From contig NZ_JAUSXI010000001.1 of NCBI RefSeq assembly GCF_030815865.1, positions 310,001 through 374,000 of the forward strand: 64,000 nt of DNA. The letters are read 5' to 3'. Positions within the stretch are counted from its first letter, which is position 1. Each line of letters begins with the position of its first letter. The position numbers were made by a program, and so were the translations under genes. The notes under the pieces are model-generated. The model saw nothing but the letters and a program-made list of their open reading frames with translations, made no database searches and was not told where the DNA came from. Origin of the DNA: Arthrobacter globiformis. GTDB lineage: Bacteria > Actinomycetota > Actinomycetes > Actinomycetales > Micrococcaceae. Of this stretch, positions 1-9,390 are shown piece by piece.

Positions 1-1378
1 TGGCGCACGAATCCCGCCAGCCGAACCCCAGTGGGTACTCCCGCCGTGTGGCGTCCACCTCCTCGGTGATCTTTCGCCCCTGATGCAGCCACTCGGCAAA
101 CGTGAACGGTTTCATGGTGGATCCTGGCTGGAACCCGCCCGCACCGTTAAGGTCATTGCCGTTGCCATCCTTGGCGTCCACGTTGAAGTTCAGCTGGGTA
201 TCGAACTTGCCGGGCTGCGGGAGGAACTCCGTGTTCTGCGCCATCGCCAGGATTTTGCCGGTGCCCGGCTGGACCGTCAGCAGGGAAGCTCCCCACTTGC
301 CCGGGTTGGCTCCAGCGGTGGAGTTCACCTGTGACTGCGCCGCCGTCTGCAGCCGGCTGTCCAGCGTGGTGGTGATGGTCAGCCCGCCCCTGAACAGCTT
401 CTGCTCCCGGGCTTCCGTGTCTGCCCCGTAGGCCCGGTTGTTGAGGATCAGGTGGGATACATAGTCGCAGAAATAGGGAGCAATGGCGGCTGCGGCGCAG
501 CCTTGCTTCGAGCTACGGATTTTCAAATCCACGCCCGTGGCCGCGGCGGTGTCATGCTGCTTCTTGTTGATCTTGCCTTGCGCCAGCATGGCGTCCAGGA
601 CCAGGTTGCGCCGCTTGAGCGAGTTCTCCGGGTTGCTGACCGGGTCGTAGAGGCTGGGGCTGTTGACGAGCCCTGCCAGCATTGCAGCCTGGGCGAGGCT
701 GAGCTTGCTGGCCGAAACGCTGTAAAATTGCTGCGCGGCCGCCTCGATGCCGTAGGCGCTGCGGTTGAAGAACACGATGTTGAGGTAGCCCTCGAGGATC
801 TGGTCCTTGGTGAATCTCTTTTCCAGCTCGATGGCGAGCTTCATTTCCCGGACCTTGTCGCCAACGGTCTTCTCCCCGCTGAGGACCACCTCGTCCTCAC
901 GGCCGGAGGTAATTTTTGCTTCATTGGCTACGTTGGTGACGTACTGCTGGGTGAGGGTGGATGCCCCCTGCCGGTCCCCGCCGGAGACGTTGCTCACCAG
1001 GGCCCGCAGGACACCCACGGGGTCGACGCCGCTGTGCTCATAGAACCGGCTGTCCTCGATCGCCACCACGGCGTCCTTGACGTACGGCGACATCTGCTTC
1101 AGCGGAACCCGTACCCGGTTTTCCTCGTAGAACGAGGCAATCAGTTTCCCGTCCGACGTCAGGATTCTTGTGGTTTGCGCCGGCGGAAGCACCGCAAGCT
1201 CGGAGGGGAGGCCGTTGTAGAAGTTCATCGAGCTGCTAACGGCCGCGCCGGCTGCAGCAATCTGGGGAACGAAGTAGGCGGCAACAAGGGCGCCACAGAT
1301 GCAACTGAGGACCACGAACCCGAGCAACCTTCCCAAGGCCGTGTGGGATCGCGAAACCAGGCTTTTGCGTACCATCAT
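1..1378 (-). CDS. Class A penicillin-binding protein (transglycosylase/transpeptidase), 3' end outside window
   Basis: Bifunctional peptidoglycan synthase that polymerises glycan strands and cross-links peptides outside the membrane. Reading the minus strand from ATG at 1378 (or 1375, two adjacent ATGs) gives an uninterrupted frame to the window edge. It has an N-terminal membrane anchor (about residues 13-40), a GT51 transglycosylase domain with EDSRFYEH (catalytic Glu near 107) and GASTLTQQ (near 137), then a transpeptidase domain whose nucleophile motif STMK lies at 110-121. The KSG-type motifs expected further on fall outside the window. About 459 residues are present. The plus-strand frames over this stretch are shadows. 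The frame and motifs are seen; the role follows from the family. Confidence 0.93.
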   Translation of the reverse strand, partial: MMVRKSLVSRSHTALGRLLGFVVLSCICGALVAAYFVPQIAAAGAAVSSSMNFYNGLPSELAVLPPAQTTRILTSDGKLIASFYEENRVRVPLKQMSPYVKDAVVAIEDSRFYEHSGVDPVGVLRALVSNVSGGDRQGASTLTQQYVTNVANEAKITSGREDEVVLSGEKTVGDKVREMKLAIELEKRFTKDQILEGYLNIVFFNRSAYGIEAAAQQFYSVSASKLSLAQAAMLAGLVNSPSLYDPVSNPENSLKRRNLVLDAMLAQGKINKKQHDTAAATGVDLKIRSSKQGCAAAAIAPYFCDYVSHLILNNRAYGADTEAREQKLFRGGLTITTTLDSRLQTAAQSQVNSTAGANPGKWGASLLTVQPGTGKILAMAQNTEFLPQPGKFDTQLNFNVDAKDGNGNDLNGAGGFQPGSTMKPFTFAEWLHQGRKITEEVDATRREYPLGFGWRDSCA

Positions 1379-1460
1379 TGCGGTTCACACCCCAAAAAAG
1401 CGTGTCTCCAGAATACGCTTCAGGTGCCGGCCGATCCAGAGCACGACCGAGCCGAAAAGA

Positions 1461-1491
1461 ACGGCCGGCTCGCGTAAAGCGGGCCGGCCGT
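1461..1491 (-). terminator. Rho-independent terminator of the DUF3618 operon
   Basis: A 13-bp stem (1461-1473 with 1479-1491, one G-U pair) closes a five-base loop. On the minus strand it is followed by a TCTTTTC run. It sits just after the stop of the minus-strand operon ending at 1526 and before the penicillin-binding protein gene. Confidence 0.8.
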
Positions 1492-1525
1492 CGTCGTACT
1501 TGGACTCTTTAGAGCGTTATCGCCG

Positions 1526-2167
1526 TTACGTGTTTTGGACGTGGTCCCTGGCGTCTGTGGCGGTTGCTTTGACGTCGGAGGCGCCGGTTTGGCCTTCTTC
1601 CTTGACATGCTGGGCAGCGTCGGTGGCGGTGGCCTTGACGTTTTCCATGGCGTCCTGGGCGGGTTCCTTCCAGCCTTCGGCCATGTCCTTGGCCGCTTCG
1701 GTCAGCTGGCTGGTCATCGGTTCGGCCGCGGTCTTGAGGGCGTCGGCGGCTTCGCGTTCCTTCTGGCTGGGCGGGATCAGCGAGGAGACCAGCAGCCCGG
1801 CGCCGAAGGCGATCAGCCCGGCGGCGAGGGGGTTGCCCTGGGTTTTGGCGGCGACCTGGTGGGGTGCGTCGGCGATTGCTTCGCCGGCGGTGCTGATGGC
1901 GTTCCCGGCGGCGTCGGTGGCCTGGTGGACCCCGCCGCTGGTCGTGTGTGCGGCGTGGTGGAGGCTGCGGGAGGTGCTGTGGGTGGCGTGTTCGGCGGTG
2001 CCCATGACTTTTTCCTTTACTCCGAAGACGGCGTCCTTCACCTTGTCCGTTTGGCGGTGGACGATGTTGGAGGGGGTGACCTTGTCGGCGACGGCGTCCA
2101 CGTTGGTGCCGAGGCGGGTGCGGGTTGCTTCGATGTCGGCGCGGATGGCGTCCGGGTTCTCACTCAT
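1526..2167 (-). CDS. DUF3618 domain-containing protein
   Basis: A 213-residue protein that opens with a DUF3618-type segment (residues 1-50, pattern ADIEATRTRLGTNVDAVADK). This is followed by an Ala/His/Thr-rich helical region, one hydrophobic segment near 112-132 and a long Ala-rich amphipathic tail that resembles LEA-like or YtxH-like stress proteins. The biochemical role of DUF3618 is unknown; members are small membrane-associated proteins common in Actinobacteria. Its ATG overlaps the stop of the upstream holin-like gene by 4 bp (ATGA), with GGAG eight bases ahead, so it is the last gene of a translationally coupled three-gene operon. Confidence 0.85.
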   Translation of the reverse strand: MSENPDAIRADIEATRTRLGTNVDAVADKVTPSNIVHRQTDKVKDAVFGVKEKVMGTAEHATHSTSRSLHHAAHTTSGGVHQATDAAGNAISTAGEAIADAPHQVAAKTQGNPLAAGLIAFGAGLLVSSLIPPSQKEREAADALKTAAEPMTSQLTEAAKDMAEGWKEPAQDAMENVKATATDAAQHVKEEGQTGASDVKATATDARDHVQNT

Positions 2168-2595
2168 CGGTGGTCTCCGTTTGGTTTGAGGGTGGGCGGG
2201 ATTTCCTTGGCTGTCTCCCTGGTCTGGGGCATGCCCTTGATGGCTTTGAGTTCCTTGCGTCCGATGGAGGCGAGGATCGCGGCGATGATGCCCCAGATGA
2301 CGGCGACGACGACGGCGGACCAGCCCAGGCCCATCAGCTCGCCGAGGGCGTACCAGAGGGCGATGGAGAGGAACAGGAGCGCGAAGTGCCCGGCGACGCC
2401 GGCGCCGGCGACCATGCCGCCGCCCTTGCCCGCGCGGGTGCCGGACTGTTTGAGTTCGGCTTTGGCGAGTTCGATTTCCTGCCCGATAAGGGTGGACAGG
2501 TCCCGGGTGACCTCACCGAGGAGGTCACCGAGGGAGGTGGTGTCGGCCTTGGCGTGGGCTTGGGTGGGAGTTGTATCGGGTATCTGGCTGCTCAC
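2164..2595 (-). CDS. Phage-holin-family protein (actinobacterial Holin-X / DUF1469 type)
   Basis: A 143-residue membrane protein. A soluble N-terminus (SLGDLLGEVTRDLSTLIGQE) is followed by a Gly-rich turn and two transmembrane helices (about 64-85 and 92-112), then a charged tail. Despite the holin name, this family is chromosomal and usually lies next to DUF3618 genes in Actinobacteria; no phage genes are nearby. The GTG start overlaps the previous stop by 4 bp and the gene overlaps DUF3618 by 4 bp. Family assignment is good; function is unknown, and an envelope role is inferred from context. Confidence 0.82.
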   Translation of the reverse strand: MSSQIPDTTPTQAHAKADTTSLGDLLGEVTRDLSTLIGQEIELAKAELKQSGTRAGKGGGMVAGAGVAGHFALLFLSIALWYALGELMGLGWSAVVVAVIWGIIAAILASIGRKELKAIKGMPQTRETAKEIPPTLKPNGDHR

Positions 2596-3407
2596 AGGGG
2601 ACGACCTCCACCCTCAACATAGGGATCGTCAATGTCCCGCAGCGCTCCTGCCGAGGAACCAGTGGGGAGCGACTGCGTGGAAGCGGGTCCCGTTCCCGAG
2701 ATGCTCGGCTCGCCAAAGGCGGGTTCGCCGAGGCTGGCCTGGTCGTAGAAGGGCTCGCCCACGCCAGCCGTGATGGTGTTCTCCGTTGCGGCGAGCCGGG
2801 CCGGTCGTGGCGAAGCAGTGCCGGTTGCGGTCGGGGTGTCCGGGGCGCCGGCCTGCAGGCTGCGGCCCAGGCGACCGGCAAGGAGGCCCGCGCCGGCCGC
2901 GAAGAGCAGGAAGGTGCCGGGGCGCTGGCGGGCAAAGGACTTCACTTCGCCCAGCAGTGAGCCCGGGTCCCGGTTGTCCAGCCAGGAGGCGACCGACTCG
3001 GAGCGGTCGGCGGCCTGCCGGATCAGGTCCGAGGCCACACCCTGCTGGTCCGGCGCGTCGGCCATGGTGCGCAGCTGCGAGGAGATGGTGCGGATGCCTT
3101 CGGCGGCCTTGGTCTGCTGGGTGCCGGCCTGGCTGGTGAGATCCGATTTTGCCTGGTGCAGCAGATCCTTGGCGCTGTTCTTCGCCTCGTAGGCGACGTT
3201 CTTCGCCTCGGACGCGGCCGTCCCCGCCACGTTCTGGGCAGCGCCGGCAGCCTGGCCCGCAACATTCTCGGCCTCATCCTTGGCCACGTCCTTCTTCGAG
3301 GTGTCATCGCCCCGGTAGCCGGTGGCGCCTGTGTAGTCGGTGGTGCCCGCGCCGGTGGTGCCCAGGCCGGGAGCGGGCACGCCGGTGCCGTCTGCGTTCT
3401 CGGTCAT
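2592..3407 (-). CDS. Hypothetical membrane-associated protein, first gene of the DUF3618/holin operon
   Basis: A 271-residue protein. I placed the start at ATG 3407 because AAGGAAAGAG precedes it; the open frame extends further upstream without a ribosome site. A Gly/Thr-rich N-terminus leads into repeated amphipathic Ala/Lys/Glu heptads (AAQNVAGTAASEAKNVAYE), a helical region with GIRTISSQLRTMADA and SVASWLDNRDPGSLL, then one transmembrane segment (RPGTFLLFAAGAGLLAGRLG) and a low-complexity tail. This layout resembles YtxH/apolipophorin-like stress proteins. It heads an operon with 4-bp gene overlaps, and three TAAGCATGCTTA-like palindromes lie upstream. Function unknown. Confidence 0.78.
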   Translation of the reverse strand: MTENADGTGVPAPGLGTTGAGTTDYTGATGYRGDDTSKKDVAKDEAENVAGQAAGAAQNVAGTAASEAKNVAYEAKNSAKDLLHQAKSDLTSQAGTQQTKAAEGIRTISSQLRTMADAPDQQGVASDLIRQAADRSESVASWLDNRDPGSLLGEVKSFARQRPGTFLLFAAGAGLLAGRLGRSLQAGAPDTPTATGTASPRPARLAATENTITAGVGEPFYDQASLGEPAFGEPSISGTGPASTQSLPTGSSAGALRDIDDPYVEGGGRPL

Positions 3408-3480
3408 CGTTGCTCTCTTTCCTTGAGGATGAAGAACCAGCGGTGCTGGATCGGCAGCAATCCTGATTACCCGGAAATAG

Positions 3481-3492
3481 TAAGCACACTTG
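3481..3492. promoter_or_regulatory. TAAGC-CTT palindromic box, degenerate copy
   Basis: TAAGCACACTTG matches 9 of the 12 bases of the perfect palindrome at 3561-3572. It is the copy closest to the minus-strand stress operon. A regulatory role is inference. Confidence 0.4.
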
Positions 3493-3536
3493 GTATTTCT
3501 TCCGCAAGGGCCGGGAGTCATAATGCAGAAAATTAG

Positions 3537-3548
3537 TAAGCATGCTTG
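3537..3548. promoter_or_regulatory. TAAGCATGCTTG palindromic box
   Basis: Eleven of twelve bases match the perfect palindrome, which begins 24 bp further on. It lies between the divergent stress operon (minus) and the decayed PRC-barrel gene (plus), so it could serve either promoter. The binding protein is unknown. Confidence 0.5.
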
Positions 3549-3560
3549 GCAACAGGTTGC

Positions 3561-3572
3561 TAAGCATGCTTA
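3561..3572. promoter_or_regulatory. Perfect 12-bp palindrome TAAGCATGCTTA
   Basis: A perfect dyad upstream of the PRC-barrel remnant. Another near copy, TAAGTATGCTTA, is found at 42758-42769, again in an intergenic region before a small ORF with a strong ribosome site. Recurrence outside genes suggests a transcription-factor site; identity unknown. Confidence 0.55.
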
Positions 3573-3644
3573 TCGTGTTCGTGTGCAGCGTCCTGCAGGA
3601 GGCGCTGCGAACCTCAAGCACCTGAGATCTAAGAAGACGACGCC

Positions 3645-3822
3645 ATGCTCACTCCGAAAACATTGATGACCTGCTGCAGCGCAACGGAAACGTCTTTCTG
3701 AAGACGGAGACAAGATCGGGCCAGTCGGCCAGGTCTACGCCGACGACGACGATGGCCACACGACCTGAGTGACGGTCAAGACCGGACTGTTCGGCACCTC
3801 CGAATCCTTTGTCCCGCTCGCG
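3645..3822 (+). pseudogene. Decayed PRC-barrel (DUF2382-type) stress protein fragment
   Basis: Translation in three successive frames recovers a PRC-barrel N-terminus. It starts MLTPK at 3645, shifts to NIDDLLQRNGNVFL (frame of 3659), then to DGDKIGPVGQVYADDDDGHT (from 3703), has a TGA at 3766-3768 where this family normally has Trp before VTVKTG, and continues VTVKTGLFGTSESFVPLA. Homology stops near 3822; the barrel end and the DUF2382 domain are missing. Two frameshifts, one nonsense codon and a 3' deletion make this a dead gene. Identification rests on my memory of actinobacterial PRC-barrel sequences. Confidence 0.75.
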
Positions 3823-3846
3823 AGCCCATCACAGAACGTTGCTTCC

Positions 3847-4560
3847 TTACGGCAGGTCGATATTCGTGAGTTCTGACCGCTTGCCGCTTGGTTCCTCGAC
3901 CAGGACCAGCGAGCTCACCTCGGGGCAGTAGTACTTGTGCTCCCGCGAGTTGAACTCCAGCGGCGTCCAGTCGTCCACCTTCACACAGTCCGTGTAGGTG
4001 CCCATGCTCGTTGTAACGGTCTGGCCTGTGGCGATGGTGTCCCGCATATCTTCCGCATGCCCCAGGTAGTACTCCTGCCGGTAGGTGTCGCCCACGCGCT
4101 GTTCGGCCTTCATCCATATGCCGGCCTTTGCCCCATCCTGCCCGTGGATAAAGCTGCCGGAATGATCCTGCAGTTTGCCGTCCTTGTAGTTATCAACGTC
4201 CTCGCCGAAATACCACACATCGCCGTTCTTGTGCTGTGCCAAGTAGTCCTTGGTCTCCTCGACGAGCTGCCCGTTCTTGAATTCCCTGTCCAGGTAGATG
4301 ATCGTTTCGACGCCCTCAATGACCCGCTTCTCCGGCACGATCTCAATTTCGATCCTGTCGCCGCCGGTCCCATAGGTCATTTTCTTGCCGACCGGAAGGG
4401 CGAAGTACTTATTGGTTATTTTCGTCGTGAAATCCGCCGGCGTGATCTGCGGATTGTAGTCGGCAGCCCTGCTTCTCAAATTATTGAAGTACAAAAATGC
4501 CGCCCCGCCAGCGACCAGCAGCAGCACGATGATCCCTAGAATTATGGTTCGTGGCTTCAT
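3847..4560 (-). CDS. Membrane-anchored hypothetical protein
   Basis: A 237-residue protein starting at ATG 4560 (GAGG about 11 bases ahead). A single N-terminal helix (residues 4-25) would anchor or export it. The rest is soluble, with many conserved-looking aromatic and acidic residues: KYFALPVGKKMTYG, EETKDYLAQ, DVWYFGEDVDNYKDG, AGIWMKAEQRVGDTYRQEYY and, near the end, KYYCPEVSSLVLVEE. I recognise this as a widespread bacterial hypothetical family but know no assigned function. The upstream extension of the frame to 5709 runs over the phosphatase gene and is not coding. Confidence 0.8.
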   Translation of the reverse strand: MKPRTIILGIIVLLLVAGGAAFLYFNNLRSRAADYNPQITPADFTTKITNKYFALPVGKKMTYGTGGDRIEIEIVPEKRVIEGVETIIYLDREFKNGQLVEETKDYLAQHKNGDVWYFGEDVDNYKDGKLQDHSGSFIHGQDGAKAGIWMKAEQRVGDTYRQEYYLGHAEDMRDTIATGQTVTTSMGTYTDCVKVDDWTPLEFNSREHKYYCPEVSSLVLVEEPSGKRSELTNIDLP

Positions 4561-4682
4561 ATCCGGCCCCACTCCTCGTTGAGTAGAAACTCCTTGCCGG
4601 TCCGGAGAGCCTGTGCTTGCCCGGGCCATAGGAAAAAGGTAGTCCTGTCGGGCCCCCGGGGACAGAGACAGCAGCAATTTTC

Positions 4683-5267
4683 CTAGCTGCGGGCGGCCTC
4701 CACTACCCGTTCGCCGTTGAAGTATTCGAGCTCCCAGCCGTCGACGGCGTGGTGGTGGGCAAGGTTGAGCACGGCGTTGTCGATGCTTGCGAGGGTGCTG
4801 CCGATGGCACGGCCCAGGGACAGGCGGAGGAGCGTGCCGTGGGCGACGACCAAAACGCGCCGTCCGCGGAACTCCTCGGCCAGCGCCTCCAGGGCGGCCA
4901 GGCCCCGGGAGCCCGCTTCGTCGTCGCTTTCCGCCCCGCGGAAGCCGCCGGGGATGCGCAGTGCCTCCAGTTCCGGGCCAGCCTGCAGGCCCTCCGCGGG
5001 CCCGAAACTGCGCTCGGTGAGCTCCGGCACATGCCGGGCCACTGTGAGTCCGAGGCCGGCGGCGATCAGGTCTGCGGTTTCCGCCGCACGGCTCAGCGGC
5101 GAGGATACGACCGTGTCCCACGCCTGCCCGGACAAGACGGCGACGGCGTCGCGCGCCTGGCCGCGGCCGACGTCGTTCAGCGGAATATCGCTGGATCCCT
5201 GCAGCCGGCGCTGCGCATTCCAGTCTGTCTGGCCATGGCGGATGAGGGCGAAAGTCGTGAGGGTCAT
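4683..5267 (-). CDS. Histidine phosphatase family protein (phosphoglycerate-mutase-like)
   Basis: A 194-residue phosphatase of the dPGM/branch-2 histidine phosphatase superfamily. The catalytic signature LIRHGQTDWN is at residues 8-17 (phospho-acceptor His11). SSPLSRAAETA follows, then an acidic ELTERSFG and the second active-site His in VVAHGTLLRLSLG. The substrate cannot be read from sequence; members act on phosphosugars, nucleotides or phospholipid precursors. ATG 5267 gives the usual start just before the motif; ATG 5276 is a close alternative and the longer frame to 5408 is unlikely. It lies divergent from katG. Confidence 0.88.
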   Translation of the reverse strand: MTLTTFALIRHGQTDWNAQRRLQGSSDIPLNDVGRGQARDAVAVLSGQAWDTVVSSPLSRAAETADLIAAGLGLTVARHVPELTERSFGPAEGLQAGPELEALRIPGGFRGAESDDEAGSRGLAALEALAEEFRGRRVLVVAHGTLLRLSLGRAIGSTLASIDNAVLNLAHHHAVDGWELEYFNGERVVEAARS

Positions 5268-5344
5268 GCCTTCCATTGTGCCCGAGAGGCTCAGGACCTT
5301 TCTTCCCGGCGACGCGTTGCCGGCGCGGAGCGCTTCGGCGATGA

Positions 5345-7765
<2,421 letters not shown>

Positions 7766-7777
7766 CGCAGTCATCCG

Positions 7778-7803
7778 GGGCCGGCCGCGGATGCGGCCGG
7801 CCC
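7778..7803 (+). terminator. GC-rich hairpin after katG
   Basis: Perfect 11-bp stem (7778-7788 with 7793-7803) with a GGAT loop starting 13 bp after the katG stop. There is no U-tract, so it may be a Rho-independent-like or RNA-stabilising hairpin. Confidence 0.6.
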
Positions 7804-7813
7804 TGAAGATCTA

Positions 7814-7843
7814 CAACCAGGCGCTAACCGCCGTCGCTGGTTG
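7814..7843 (-). terminator. Weak inverted repeat after the TetR gene
   Basis: CAACCAG (7814-7820) pairs with CTGGTTG (7837-7843) across a 16-base loop between the convergent katG and tetR-type genes. Weak terminator candidate. Confidence 0.35.
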
Positions 7844-7860
7844 TTGATCCTGAGGTAAAA

Positions 7861-8463
7861 CTATGCCGGCAAATGTTTGGGCCGGTGGTCGGCAATTAGT
7901 CCGCTGGCCATATGCCGGGCGCGGCGGGCGGACAGCTTGTCACCTTCGGCGGCGGCAATGATCGAGCCCTTCATGAGGATGTGCCAGGAGAGGGCGAATG
8001 CCTCGGAGTCATCCAGGCCCGCTTCCTCGGCCAGGAGCCGCACCTGTTGGCGGATCCTGCCCAGGTACCCGATGCTCGCCTGCCCCAGGGGATGCTCGGG
8101 CCCCATCTCCAGCAGCACTTTTACGAAGGAACACGCTTCGAAGTCATCGTCCTGGAACCACTGGTCGTAAACGTCGAAGATGGCCAGCAACTGGTCCTCA
8201 GGGTTATCGGCCCTGCTCCGGGCTTCCGGTACCACCGATCCGAGCATCCACAGCTCGTCGCGGCGCTTCAGAAAGGCCAGCGCCACATCGTCCTTCGACG
8301 GGAAATGCCGGTAGAACGTCGCCTTGGCGACGCCCGAGGCGCGGATCAGCTCGTCGACCCCGACGTCGCGGATCCCGCGGTGGGCAAACAGTCTGTAGGC
8401 GGTGACCACAATACGGGTGCGGACGTCATCAGGATTTTCAAGGTTATCTGCGACTGTCCTCAT
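7861..8463 (-). CDS. TetR/AcrR family transcriptional regulator
   Basis: A 200-residue repressor-type protein. The N-terminal helix-turn-helix spans about residues 15-60, with RIVVTAYRLFAHRGIRDVGV and SGVAKATFYRHFPSKDDV; the rest is a ligand-binding helical domain. The ligand is unknown. It is divergent from a truncated MFS pump fragment at 8538, which was probably its target when intact, since TetR repressors often control adjacent pumps. If so it is now an orphan regulator. Confidence 0.9.
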   Translation of the reverse strand: MRTVADNLENPDDVRTRIVVTAYRLFAHRGIRDVGVDELIRASGVAKATFYRHFPSKDDVALAFLKRRDELWMLGSVVPEARSRADNPEDQLLAIFDVYDQWFQDDDFEACSFVKVLLEMGPEHPLGQASIGYLGRIRQQVRLLAEEAGLDDSEAFALSWHILMKGSIIAAAEGDKLSARRARHMASGLIADHRPKHLPA

Positions 8464-8537
8464 GCCAACAAATTCTACCTTTCGGAGGCAATTTTCTTCC
8501 GGGCACCGCCGTCGGACTCTGACTGAGAGATTTTTTA

Positions 8538-8973
8538 TACAGGTACCGCAGGTTTGGTCCCGTGCGCGTGGCGATCATCTGGTCCGCTCTGACCGCGGCC
8601 GCCGTCTACTCCTTTGGGGCACACCTGCCGCTGATCGCCACGTACGTTCTGGTCTTCGCTGCCGGTGTGTTCCTCGTCAGCGCGCAGACCATGGTGTACG
8701 CCGCCGTCGCCCACGTGTATCCCACGGCGAGCCGGGCCACAGCTATCGGCCGGACCACGGGCATCGGCCGGTTCGGCGCGGTTTTCGGCCCGCGGATGGG
8801 CGGCCAGCTGCTCCGGCAACCAGAGTTGGGGTTTCGGCATCTTTGCCGTGGCCGCGCTGGTGGCCACCGCGACGCCGCTGGTGTTGAAGCTGGTCCTGGC
8901 GCGCACCGCGCCGCCGGTGCAGGCGAAGGACGACGACGGTGCGAGCCGGCTGGACGTCGTCGACGCCGGCTAA
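8538..8973 (+). pseudogene. 3' remnant of an MFS transporter (5'-truncated, frameshifted)
   Basis: From 8562 the frame reads transmembrane helices of an MFS permease (AVYSFGAHLPLIATYVLVFA, VFLVSAQTMVYAAVAHVYP, ATAIGRTTGIGRFGAVFGP). Near 8810 a frameshift moves the match to another frame (GNQSWGFGIFAVAALVATAT) that runs to a stop at 8971-8973 with a hydrophilic tail. The first two thirds of a normal ~430-residue transporter are absent. The helix content and RxxG-type loop fit the AAHS-like (aromatic acid) MFS group; substrate is a guess. Confidence 0.75.
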
Positions 8974-9081
8974 GTGTGGATTATTGAGCAACGCCGACTA
9001 GCCGGAGCCACCTTACGGCGGCGTCCGACCGGCGTCGTCAAAAGGGACCGGGCAGGTGGGGTGACCCATCTGCCCCGTCAT

Positions 9082-9300
9082 TCACAACGGCTTGTTCACG
9101 TCGCTTTCCGCCTCCGGGTCCTCGGCCTCCCCGTAGTGGGTGGCAGCAGCGAGCCCGGCCACTTGCTGGTCCGCGTTGGTCTGGCCCGGAGGCAGCCTCT
9201 TCCCCTCGCCGTCTTGTGCCTGCTGGTCAGCGCCGGGCACTACGTCTTCCCTCAGGTGTGGATCGCGGGGCAAGTCGGAGCTGTCTTCCTTGTCCATCAT
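9082..9300 (-). CDS. Small acidic hypothetical protein
   Basis: A possible 72-residue hydrophilic protein from ATG 9300 (or 9297), rich in Asp, Glu, Pro and Gln (MMDKEDSSDLPRDPHLRED, GKRLPPGQTNADQQ). It has no hydrophobic segment and no Cys, and looks intrinsically disordered. Similar short acidic proteins with a KRLPPGQ motif seem familiar from Arthrobacter genomes, but I cannot name a family and no good ribosome site precedes it. The rest of 8974-9390 shows no other gene. Confidence 0.45.
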   Translation of the reverse strand: MMDKEDSSDLPRDPHLREDVVPGADQQAQDGEGKRLPPGQTNADQQVAGLAAATHYGEAEDPEAESDVNKPL

Positions 9301-9390
9301 GGACTCAGGGAAGCAGGTACGTCGCGCTGCCACAGGGCAGGGCTGGGCCGTGGACCCAGTCCTAACGATCCGGCACCAGGCGCCATTCCC

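Noticed and set aside
452..1477. Long plus-strand open frame over the penicillin-binding protein gene
   Set aside because: The minus strand carries clear GT51 and transpeptidase motifs; the plus frame has no recognisable domain and is a high-GC shadow.
2164..2595. Prophage, suggested by a holin-family protein
   Set aside because: No lysin, capsid, integrase or attachment site is nearby, and this holin-like family is normally chromosomal.
1535..2773. Gly-rich plus-strand open frame of 412 residues
   Set aside because: It is antisense to the DUF3618 and holin genes and has the biased composition of a shadow frame.
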